Assembly: GCF_003697785.1 (NCBI RefSeq) | Contig: NZ_QOKZ01000003.1 | Coordinates: forward strand, 186,001 to 250,000 | DNA from: Paracoccus alkanivorans | GTDB lineage: Bacteria; Pseudomonadota; Alphaproteobacteria; Rhodobacterales; Rhodobacteraceae | Length of the DNA stretch: 64,000 nucleotides | Direction: 5' to 3' | Program-made: the position numbers and the translations under genes | Notes under the pieces: model-generated | What the model was told of the DNA's origin: nothing | Seen by the model: the letters and a program-made list of their open reading frames with translations, nothing else | Databases searched by the model: none | Part shown: positions 20,770 through 28,895 of the stretch, piece by piece | Position numbering within the stretch: position 1 is the first letter of the stretch | Layout: each line of letters starts with the position of its first letter

Positions 20770-22103
20770 CACGACCTCTCGGGAACGGCCCACAGCTCCA
20801 GCTTGAGATGCGGCCAGTCACCGGCAAAATGCATCCCGATCGCGGGCGCCGTCGAAAATTCGCGCCACAGGGGGGAGTTCTTTTCAAGCCGGAAATACAC
20901 ATTCGAGGACAACACCCGGATCTGCCTGGGCGGGTTGGGCAGGTGCTGCAGCCCGATGCCCGGCAGGTTGTTGTTCACGATCTCGGACATTCGGGTATTG
21001 GGACCGACCTTGCAAAGCTCGGGGAACTGGCGCTGCACCTCGGTCAGGGGCTTGGCACTTTCGACCTCGATCACGAAACTCGCCTCACGGAACAGGTTGC
21101 GGTCGCGCACCTCGGCCAAATAGGAATTCTGCCGCACTTCGCGCAGCGGCAATCGGATCGCGCGGCCCACATCGCGCGACAGCAACCGCTGTATATCCGC
21201 CACGATCTGCGAGAACGCCTCTTTGGGATCATCGTGATCATATGGGGGATAATCGGGCGCGTGGCGATTGCCGCTGTCGAAAGTCGCCAGTTCCCCGGCC
21301 AGCGCAACCAACTCGCGGTAAAGCGACTCGGGATGGACCGAGAATGTCCGCGACATATGCCGCAATACGCCGATCTGGCGGTTCAGCGCCATCAGCATGA
21401 GGTAATCGCTGGCCTGCAATCCACCGCCCGCCGAAGGGTCGGTGGCATAGCGTGCAAGACTTTCCAGCCGGGCCTCGATCCAGCCGATCACGCGGGTCAG
21501 ATAGCCCAGGATCTGCGGATGCGCCCCGATCACCAGAGACGGAGGTGGAAATGTCTCGTCCAGCGTCACCACGCCGTCGCGCACCTCGGTGATCCGCGCA
21601 AGACGAAGATTCTGATAACCGGGGCGCGGGGTCTTGCGGATGGCAAGCTCCAGCCGTGGCACGGCCAGTTCCAGCACCTGTTCGGTCCGCATCGGCGAGG
21701 CCGAGTCGCTGACGGTTTCGGTCACGATCCCCCAACGCGTTGTCGACCCTTCTTCGTCGTAGGGCGCGGTATCGCGCATGTTCGGCGATCGGTCGGGCAG
21801 CGTCAGCCAGACGAACTGCCCCGCCGCATCATCAGGCACCGGCACCGCAACCGGCAACGGAGCGGTATCCGGGGCGTCGAATGGCGTTCCGTCGGGCATG
21901 ATCCCGGATATCGCGCGCAACGATATCATGCCTTGCTGGGCCTGGTCCCGATCCACGACCAATTCGCCCACGCCCCAGGGATAAGGCGTGATCAGCCGCG
22001 TCCGCGCGTGAACCAGATGCTCGTGGTAGCGGTCTGCTTGCTGCAAATGCTGGGGCTGCATGAACAGCCCCTCTTTCCAGGCGACCTTGCTGAACCAGGA
22101 CAT
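20769..22103 (-). CDS. tssK: T6SS baseplate protein TssK
   Basis: A 444-residue TssK, which connects the baseplate to the TssL-TssM membrane complex. The N-terminus has the family signature VAWKEGLFMQPQHLQQADRY, and the body matches the TssK fold (for example LHVYASYG-type segments are absent, as expected, and FDAPD and DYLMLMALNRQIG are present). It heads the tssK-tssL-tssM-tagF-pppA-ppkA series, with overlaps or tiny gaps throughout. The 116 bases upstream (22104-22219) separate it from the autotransporter stop and hold no gene that I can support. Confidence 0.95.
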   Translation of the reverse strand: MSWFSKVAWKEGLFMQPQHLQQADRYHEHLVHARTRLITPYPWGVGELVVDRDQAQQGMISLRAISGIMPDGTPFDAPDTAPLPVAVPVPDDAAGQFVWLTLPDRSPNMRDTAPYDEEGSTTRWGIVTETVSDSASPMRTEQVLELAVPRLELAIRKTPRPGYQNLRLARITEVRDGVVTLDETFPPPSLVIGAHPQILGYLTRVIGWIEARLESLARYATDPSAGGGLQASDYLMLMALNRQIGVLRHMSRTFSVHPESLYRELVALAGELATFDSGNRHAPDYPPYDHDDPKEAFSQIVADIQRLLSRDVGRAIRLPLREVRQNSYLAEVRDRNLFREASFVIEVESAKPLTEVQRQFPELCKVGPNTRMSEIVNNNLPGIGLQHLPNPPRQIRVLSSNVYFRLEKNSPLWREFSTAPAIGMHFAGDWPHLKLELWAVPERS

Positions 22104-22219
22104 GCGGGTTTGGCCCCCAATCTCTCATCGAATGCGGCAGGATGCCCGAACAGCGCTTCAGCCAGCCGGGCACCGTTTTGGAATGCAGCAAGCCTAAGCA
22201 TACAGGCCGCTGATGCCAA

Positions 22220-25200
22220 TCAGAATTGCAAACGCAATTGCCCGGTCACGCCCACGCTTTCCAGCCCGTCACCCGTTCGCGCGTCGATCCGGGCACTGGC
22301 GCTGATCTGCCGCGGCCGAAGGCCGGGGCCGGGCTGCAGGACCTTGACGTAATTCGCACCGACGCTGATTTCGCCGTAGGTCCCCAGGTTGTCCGACTCC
22401 AATCGCTGCGACTCGCCGCTTTGGCTCGTAAATACCGATACGCTCGGATCCGAGAAGTTCTTGTAAACCGTACCGGTCGCGAAAGCGTAAAGGGCCGAAT
22501 TGTCTTGGGACTGTACGAAGGTTTTCGCGATCGTCGCCCCGGCAAAGCCGATTTGCGCCTCGCTATCCTCGAACTCGATCCGGTCACCGCCCGAAAATTC
22601 GATCGAGTCGGTGGACAGCCGCGAATAGGCGAAGCCGACATTCGGCACCACCGACCAGCCTTTATCGCCAATCGGGAAGATATAGCTGAATGAGCCGCTC
22701 AGCGTGCTTCCCCTGCTGGAGAAATCATCATCCAACCCCAATCCGCCGCCCGTCACCCCGATATTCTCGATCGTGAAATCGGTATGCTCATAGCGATATT
22801 GCAGATCGGCCTGCATCCGGCCCTTCGTCGCGGTGACATATACTCCACCGTAAAGCTGGTCGAATTCGGATTCGTTGCGGCTCGCCAACACCCGGGTGAC
22901 TTGCTGGGAATTACGCCCGTCAACTGCATAGACCGGCTGAGTCGTATCACCCTGGTTGACCCCCAGAAAGCCACCGAATGCCATGTTCCAGCCACCGTAA
23001 CGATCATCGAAACATGCAAAGTCCGTTCCGACCTGCATGCCGTAATAGGTCGCCTGGACCGTGCTCTCGATATTGCTGACGCCATTATCCGTGGCCCCGG
23101 TCGCTTTCGCATGACCACCGGTGGCGCGGCCCCAGCTACCGACGCCGCAAGGCTTGTCTTCGGCATCAAAGGCCAGGCCGGTCACGAACGGGCTCGTCGG
23201 ACGGTTGACGACTGCGCCGATCAGGGACTGGGTCAGGGTCACGCTACCGAATATTGCCCCGATCGCCGGGTTGGTCTGGCTGATCATCCTCAGGTCGCCA
23301 TTAGCACCGTCCTGCTCGACCGAATAGACAATCCGCTCGGAAGCGAGATCCGTGGGATTATAGCTGTAGGTGAAATTGTTCTTCGCCCCCTGGGTTTCGT
23401 CCACATCCAGCAGCGTGACATATTCACCGATCCTGACTCCTCCGGGATTGCCCTTATATGCCAGGTCCAAGCTGTAGTTCCCGGTCGCCGCCCCATCTTC
23501 GACGACGATCCGGTCGGTCGTGAAATCGCTCAGATTGACATCCAGCGCATAAACTCCGTTCCCGCTCAGCCCACCGGTATGCATCACGTCGTTGGTGCGG
23601 CCGTTCTGCAGGCTCAACTTGCCATTATTGGCAATCTGCCCCTCGATCCGGGCATTGTTCCCCGCGGCGAAGTCACCGTTGTTGATCATGTTGCCCTTGA
23701 CCTGCAGATTATTGCCGGCTGCCATTTCATGGTGATTCACCAGCATTCCGCCGATCCGGGCATTATTACCCGCATCAATGTTTCCGGCATTCGTCAGATT
23801 GCCGGAAACGGCGCCGTCAAGCTGCAGCTCCGCATCTTTTTGGACCATGACATTCGAAGCATTGACCCGATCACCGGCACCGATCTCGAAATCATGCCCC
23901 AGATGCAGGGTCTTGGCGATACTGGCCCCTTCCCACAGTTCAAGAGTGCCGCCCTGATAATTCAGGTCGCCAGTGATACGCCCTCCGATCTTCGCGTCCC
24001 CGGTGGTTGCAAGCGAGCCGTCAAGCGTTCCGGTTTGCTGGTAAACACCGGTATTTTCGACATCGCCGGTCAACGCGCCGGCAATCGTGATTCTTCCGTT
24101 GTTCTCCACCCCCGATCCAGTGGTCAGCGTATCTTCGGCATCTATCGAGATCGCGCCTTCATTCATCAGGCTCCCGACCGACAGCGCACCGTCCAGTTCA
24201 AGATCTGCCCGGCCCATATGGGTCAATTTTCCGCTGATGGTGCCGGAACCGGCCAGCTTGCCCGAATTCTTCACATCGCCGTCTATCACGCCGCCATTCA
24301 GCGTCGTCCTGCCGGAGTTTTCCAATCCGGCCTGTGCCTGCAAGGTTCCGGCAATCTGCAAGGTCCCGTTGTTGCTCACCTCGCCCGTCGAAAGCAGCAC
24401 ATGATCGGCATTTACCCTCGTAATATTCTCATTCACCAGGCCTGCGACCGTGAGATCCCCGATGCTCGCCAGGGTTCCGTGATTCTCGACGGCACCAACT
24501 GAACCAGCAAGACGCGCCACGCCATCCGACCTGTTCGTCAAGGAACCGGCAATCACCCCGGAGCCTGTAATCACCGCCGAATTGGTGACATCACCTGTGA
24601 TCCTGCCGTTGCTGAGCGTCGTCGTGCCGCCGGAATTGGTCAACCCTCCACCAAGCCTGCCCGAAATACGAAGCGCACCCTTGTTCACGATATCCTCGCC
24701 AGTCGACGAGTTCAGCGCCCCGGCCACCCGCATATCACCATCCGCGGCATTCGTGATTCTTTCTGCCGTGACCGACGAATCCCCACTGATCACCATATTG
24801 CCGGAATTCGAGAGCTTGCCGACATTATCCAGATTGCCCCGCGAGTCCGCGTCTTTCGTCACCTGCAGGTTACCCTTGTTGGTGATATTGAAGCCACCTC
24901 CATCGACAGCGGCCGAAATCGTCACATCGCCAAGAGCCGTGTTGTTCAGGGCCCCGTTCAGCACAGCGTCCTTGCTGTAGTTCAGGTCAACACTGTTCTG
25001 CACTGCCCCGACCAGTGTAACCCGGTCCACATCGATCTCTGAACCATCATTCAGCACGATCTTTCCTGCGCTGATAGTCAGAGAGCTGTTGTCAGGGGTG
25101 GCATCGATTATCCCGTTATTCGTGAAAACGCCCTCGACGGACAGGATCCTGTGTCCTGCACCGGTTACGTCTATCGTGCCGAGATTCTTCAGGTTGTTCT

Positions 25201-28200
25201 CGATCGTTGAGTTCGAGACAACATTTATCCTTCCGTCCTTGGTGTTGGTGATCTGTCCGGATACCGTGGCATGATCCAGTTCCAGCACACCGTTCCCGTT
25301 TTTGAAGGTTTCCGTCGCGAGCTCCCCGCCGGAAACCTTGACCGTGCCCGAATTCTCGACATGTGCAACATCGAGCGAGCCGTCAACCTGAAGCAACGCC
25401 CCCGTGTTCTGGATCACTGTCCCATCGATCGAGCTGTTGCTGCCCTTCTCACCGATGATCGTGCCCGAATTCGCGATATCGCCGCCAACAGTTCCACCGG
25501 ACAGGATCAGCTTCGAATCGGCGCCCTTGTTGTTGATTTTGCCCGATTCCGATGAAAGCTCGCCCGATACCGTGATCGTCCCGCTGTTCTCGACATTCCC
25601 GCCGGAGGCCAGCGTATCCGAGCCTTCGATGGTTATGTTACCCTGGTTCCCCAGACTTCCTACCGATAGATCGCCGTCGACATCGAACGAATCTCCCTGG
25701 TGGCTCAGATGACCGGAAACCAGGCCCGACGCAGTAAGTGACCCGTGATTGGTTATGCCGCCGGCGACATCGCCCGAGAGGTTCATGTCACCAGTGTTGT
25801 TTATATCTCCGGTAATCGAACCTGTTCCGGTCAAGGTTCCAGCGTTTGCCAGCCTGTCAACCGTGATAGACCCGTTATTCATTGACACGAGGCCACCACG
25901 ATTGTTGGCGAAAACATCGTCGTCGGCGACCAGGTTGCCGGACACCGTCACCTTGCCGCCATCCTCGTTGGTAAACCTGCCTTTGATTCCCTCACCGCCG
26001 ATCTCGACCGACAGTCGATCCTCGACATTTACAGTCCCGGTGTTCGCGAAGCTGTCCGCGGAAATCTTTCCGTTCCCGCCTTTGACCAGCAAGCTGCCCG
26101 CGTTCCGCAGATCCGCCGCAGCGATCGAACCACCGGCCACGGTAACCGATCCGCCAATCTCGTTGACGACGCTGCCCCCGCCTGCGGAAAGGCTGCCGGA
26201 CACGGTCAACTCACCATCCTGTCCATTGATGAAATAACCGGCGTTCCCGGCAGCATCACTCACGACGTCGAAATCGCCATCAAGATCGATACTGCCGGTA
26301 TTCGTCGTGCTATGCGCGGCAATCACCCCGCCTGACAGTGTTACTTCGCCCCAATTCTGCAGATCCGCCGCGGTGATCGAACCCGAAACATCCATTTCGC
26401 CGGTATTGTTTATATCTCCGGTAATCGAACCTGTTCCTGTCAGGGTTCCAGCATTTACCAAACTATCAACCGTGATAGACCCGCTATCCAGCGACACGAG
26501 GCCACGACGATTATTGGCGAAAACATCGTCGTCGGCGACCAGGCTGCCGGACACCGTCACCTCGCCGCCATCCTCGTTGGTAAACCTGCCTTTGATTCCC
26601 TCACCGCCGATCTCGACCGACAGTCGATCCTCGACATTTACAGTTCCGGTGTTCGCGAAGCTGTCCGCGGAAATCTTTCCATTCCCGCCTTTGACCAGCA
26701 AGCTGCCCGCGTTCCGCAGATCCGCCGCAGCGATCGAACCACCGGCCACGGTAACCGATCCGCCAATCTCGTTAACGACGCTACCCCCGTCTGCGGAAAG
26801 GCTGCCGGATACGGTCAACTTACCATCTTGTCCATTGATGAAGCCTCCGGCGCTCCCGGCAGCATCACTCACGACGTCGAAATCGCCATCAAGATCGATA
26901 CTGCCGGTATTCGTCGTGCTATGTGCGGAAAGCTTGCCGTCAAGATCAATCGTGCCGGTGTTGTCCAGGGTTTGCGTCACAACCGTCCCGACCTTGCCAT
27001 CGGCCAGATCGATTGACAGTTCGCCCCGGTTCTGCAGATCCGCCGCACTCACCGAGCCACCGGCCACGACAATCGTTCCACGAGCACCGTTGACAACACT
27101 GCCCCCGTCTGCGGCAAGGCTGCCGGACACGGTCACCTTGCCGTCTATTCCATTGGTGAAATAACCGGCGTTCCCGGCAACATCGCTCACGACCTCAAAA
27201 TCGCCATCAAGATCGATACTGCCGGTATTCGTCGTGCCATGTGCGGTAAGCTTGCCGTCAAGATCAATCGTGCCGGTGTTGTCCAGGGTTTGCGTCACAA
27301 CCGTCCCGACCTTGCCGTCGGTAACCCCGATCGTCAGCCTGCCCGAATTCGTCAGCCGGGCAACATTCCGGATCTTCCCGCCTCTCACAACACCATCTGC
27401 GGCGAGTTGCGGTTTTACCGCCATCTCGCCAGTGTTGTGGACATCATTGCCGTTCGCATTCACGGTTGACGAGATGATCAGACTGCCTTGACCATCTCTC
27501 GCATTCAGATTGGACAGGCTTCCCTGCAGCGTCGCGTTGCTGACATATTCCAGATCGCCCTTGTTCGTTATGTTCCCGAACAGGGCAATGTTATCAAGCT
27601 TGAGATTGGAATCTCCTCCAAGGATGATTTCATCCGCCGAGATGTCCAGACTACTGCCCGGATAGACGACTCTTATTTCGCCGTTATTGATGAAACGGCC
27701 GGGAAGATCGGAGCCTGCCTCTGCCTTGACATTCAGAACTGCCTGGCTGCGTCTTGTGCGAACCTCGATCAAACCTTTATTCTTGAGCTCACCGTTTACG
27801 GTGACATTTGCATTCCCGATCCTGATCGTACCGGCTTCCGAGTCCTCTCCATCACTGGCCCGGTTGACCACCCTACCGTTCAGCGTGGCGCCATCGAACA
27901 ACCTCATCACCCCGCCTGCATGATTGTCAATGGTCCCGGCAGCCTTGAGAGTTCCAGACAGATCCAAGTCGCCCTCGTTATTGAACCTGCTGACCGACAG
28001 GACACCACTGGTCACATTCGTGTTGCCGTAGTTGTCCAGATTTCGCGTAATCACTGCACCAGTCGTGTCGATGGTCCCGTGGTTCTCGACACTGCCGTCA
28101 TGAGTCCCGTCAAGGGTAGTGTTGCCCCAATTGGTCAACTCGCCGGTTGTCGTGCCGGAGATCTGGAATTTCGCGCCCTCATTGATGGTGACCCTGTCCA

Positions 28201-28762
28201 GCAATCCTACCGTCTCGCCACCGTCCGAGATCGTGGAATCGCCGGTATATCTTACCAGGTTCTTTTCATCGTCATCAAAAATGCCGCCGCCGCCGATTGT
28301 CACGTCACCGGCCAGCGCCGAGCCAATGGTCAGGGTTTCACCTTCCTCGCTGGCATCGTTGTTGATGAGCAGCCCGTTATCATTCGACTCGATTACGCCT
28401 CCGTTGAGAACATAGGTCCCCGAATCCAGGCGAATCTCATCCGGCGAGATCGTATCTTCATCATCAAGCCTGAGCCTGACCCGTTTCCCGTCCTTACCGG
28501 TTGTCAGGATGGCAACGGCCCCTTCCTCCGGCAATGCTCGCAACTTTCCAGTCAACGGTCTACGCCAGATTTCGTCATCCGACGACCACGAGCCCGACTC
28601 GGGCTCCAGTTCGCCTCTCGGCCCAGCGGTATTATCCAGATAATAGTCCCAAGCATGCCCGGCGGAGGGGGAAATGATCGTCCCAATGCCTATCAACGCT
28701 GTCGAAAGCAGCAATTGAGAACGAAGGATCGGGCGGCGGAGACTGAATGAATAGCTGGTCAT
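22220..28762 (-). CDS. Giant autotransporter adhesin-like protein
   Basis: About 2,180 residues. It starts MTSYSFSLRRP, followed by a signal peptide ending near SAGHA. Nearly all of the passenger (about 50-1,800) is made of short Gly/Asn/Thr repeats such as LTNSGTIxG and VNNGT, the pattern of a parallel beta-helix. The last ~280 residues form an autotransporter beta-barrel ending in a terminal phenylalanine (RLQF), as outer-membrane barrels do. Two cysteines occur in that region (KPCGVG and DFACFDD). The passenger is probably displayed or released at the cell surface as an adhesin; no protease triad was recognised. The gene lies inside the T6SS locus, on the same strand as tssK and 116 bases upstream of it. 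Internal duplications are listed separately. The ATG at 28762 is chosen for its signal peptide. Confidence 0.88.
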   Translation of the reverse strand: MTSYSFSLRRPILRSQLLLSTALIGIGTIISPSAGHAWDYYLDNTAGPRGELEPESGSWSSDDEIWRRPLTGKLRALPEEGAVAILTTGKDGKRVRLRLDDEDTISPDEIRLDSGTYVLNGGVIESNDNGLLINNDASEEGETLTIGSALAGDVTIGGGGIFDDDEKNLVRYTGDSTISDGGETVGLLDRVTINEGAKFQISGTTTGELTNWGNTTLDGTHDGSVENHGTIDTTGAVITRNLDNYGNTNVTSGVLSVSRFNNEGDLDLSGTLKAAGTIDNHAGGVMRLFDGATLNGRVVNRASDGEDSEAGTIRIGNANVTVNGELKNKGLIEVRTRRSQAVLNVKAEAGSDLPGRFINNGEIRVVYPGSSLDISADEIILGGDSNLKLDNIALFGNITNKGDLEYVSNATLQGSLSNLNARDGQGSLIISSTVNANGNDVHNTGEMAVKPQLAADGVVRGGKIRNVARLTNSGRLTIGVTDGKVGTVVTQTLDNTGTIDLDGKLTAHGTTNTGSIDLDGDFEVVSDVAGNAGYFTNGIDGKVTVSGSLAADGGSVVNGARGTIVVAGGSVSAADLQNRGELSIDLADGKVGTVVTQTLDNTGTIDLDGKLSAHSTTNTGSIDLDGDFDVVSDAAGSAGGFINGQDGKLTVSGSLSADGGSVVNEIGGSVTVAGGSIAAADLRNAGSLLVKGGNGKISADSFANTGTVNVEDRLSVEIGGEGIKGRFTNEDGGEVTVSGSLVADDDVFANNRRGLVSLDSGSITVDSLVNAGTLTGTGSITGDINNTGEMDVSGSITAADLQNWGEVTLSGGVIAAHSTTNTGSIDLDGDFDVVSDAAGNAGYFINGQDGELTVSGSLSAGGGSVVNEIGGSVTVAGGSIAAADLRNAGSLLVKGGNGKISADSFANTGTVNVEDRLSVEIGGEGIKGRFTNEDGGKVTVSGNLVADDDVFANNRGGLVSMNNGSITVDRLANAGTLTGTGSITGDINNTGDMNLSGDVAGGITNHGSLTASGLVSGHLSHQGDSFDVDGDLSVGSLGNQGNITIEGSDTLASGGNVENSGTITVSGELSSESGKINNKGADSKLILSGGTVGGDIANSGTIIGEKGSNSSIDGTVIQNTGALLQVDGSLDVAHVENSGTVKVSGGELATETFKNGNGVLELDHATVSGQITNTKDGRINVVSNSTIENNLKNLGTIDVTGAGHRILSVEGVFTNNGIIDATPDNSSLTISAGKIVLNDGSEIDVDRVTLVGAVQNSVDLNYSKDAVLNGALNNTALGDVTISAAVDGGGFNITNKGNLQVTKDADSRGNLDNVGKLSNSGNMVISGDSSVTAERITNAADGDMRVAGALNSSTGEDIVNKGALRISGRLGGGLTNSGGTTTLSNGRITGDVTNSAVITGSGVIAGSLTNRSDGVARLAGSVGAVENHGTLASIGDLTVAGLVNENITRVNADHVLLSTGEVSNNGTLQIAGTLQAQAGLENSGRTTLNGGVIDGDVKNSGKLAGSGTISGKLTHMGRADLELDGALSVGSLMNEGAISIDAEDTLTTGSGVENNGRITIAGALTGDVENTGVYQQTGTLDGSLATTGDAKIGGRITGDLNYQGGTLELWEGASIAKTLHLGHDFEIGAGDRVNASNVMVQKDAELQLDGAVSGNLTNAGNIDAGNNARIGGMLVNHHEMAAGNNLQVKGNMINNGDFAAGNNARIEGQIANNGKLSLQNGRTNDVMHTGGLSGNGVYALDVNLSDFTTDRIVVEDGAATGNYSLDLAYKGNPGGVRIGEYVTLLDVDETQGAKNNFTYSYNPTDLASERIVYSVEQDGANGDLRMISQTNPAIGAIFGSVTLTQSLIGAVVNRPTSPFVTGLAFDAEDKPCGVGSWGRATGGHAKATGATDNGVSNIESTVQATYYGMQVGTDFACFDDRYGGWNMAFGGFLGVNQGDTTQPVYAVDGRNSQQVTRVLASRNESEFDQLYGGVYVTATKGRMQADLQYRYEHTDFTIENIGVTGGGLGLDDDFSSRGSTLSGSFSYIFPIGDKGWSVVPNVGFAYSRLSTDSIEFSGGDRIEFEDSEAQIGFAGATIAKTFVQSQDNSALYAFATGTVYKNFSDPSVSVFTSQSGESQRLESDNLGTYGEISVGANYVKVLQPGPGLRPRQISASARIDARTGDGLESVGVTGQLRLQF
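25796..26325. repeat. Long direct repeat, copy A, inside the autotransporter gene
   Basis: About 530 bases nearly identical to 26405-26934, offset by 609 bases (203 codons, so in frame). Both copies encode the same run of passenger repeats, including NRRGLVSLDSGS-type and GGEGIKGRFTNEDGG segments. Only scattered mismatches are seen, so the duplication is recent or kept uniform by recombination. Confidence 0.85.
26405..26934. repeat. Long direct repeat, copy B, inside the autotransporter gene
   Basis: The second copy of the 609-base-period duplication. A further repeat of 318-base period (106 codons) follows: about 26722-26990 resembles about 27040-27310 and encodes the segment with KVGTVVTQTLDNTGTIDLDG. 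Both periods are multiples of three, so recombination between copies would change passenger length without breaking the frame. Confidence 0.8.
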
Positions 28763-28895
28763 CTTGAAATCGACTCTCACAATCAGGAAATCTGGCGTCA
28801 AAAATTAACAGCGCATTAAAACTTCTTAATGGATACCGTCTCAGGCACCCGCAAAACAAGTGCAGTTTGCTTTGACGCAGTTCCTGGCGGTCGAT
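28763..28895 (-). promoter_or_regulatory. AT-rich leader/promoter region of the autotransporter
   Basis: The 133 bases between the upstream transglycosylase stop and the autotransporter ATG are clearly richer in A and T than their surroundings, especially 28795-28835. This is the only sizeable gap before the autotransporter, so it likely holds its own promoter. I could not pick -35/-10 boxes with confidence. Confidence 0.35.

Noticed and set aside
20313..22352. Open frame of 679 codons on the plus strand
   Set aside because: It is antisense to tssK and tssL, both certain by motifs, and its sequence is low-complexity Arg/His/Gln/Gly-rich.
22784..28750. Several long plus-strand frames opposite the autotransporter
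   Set aside because: They arise from the repeat structure of the coding strand, have no domains, and break up where the repeats change.
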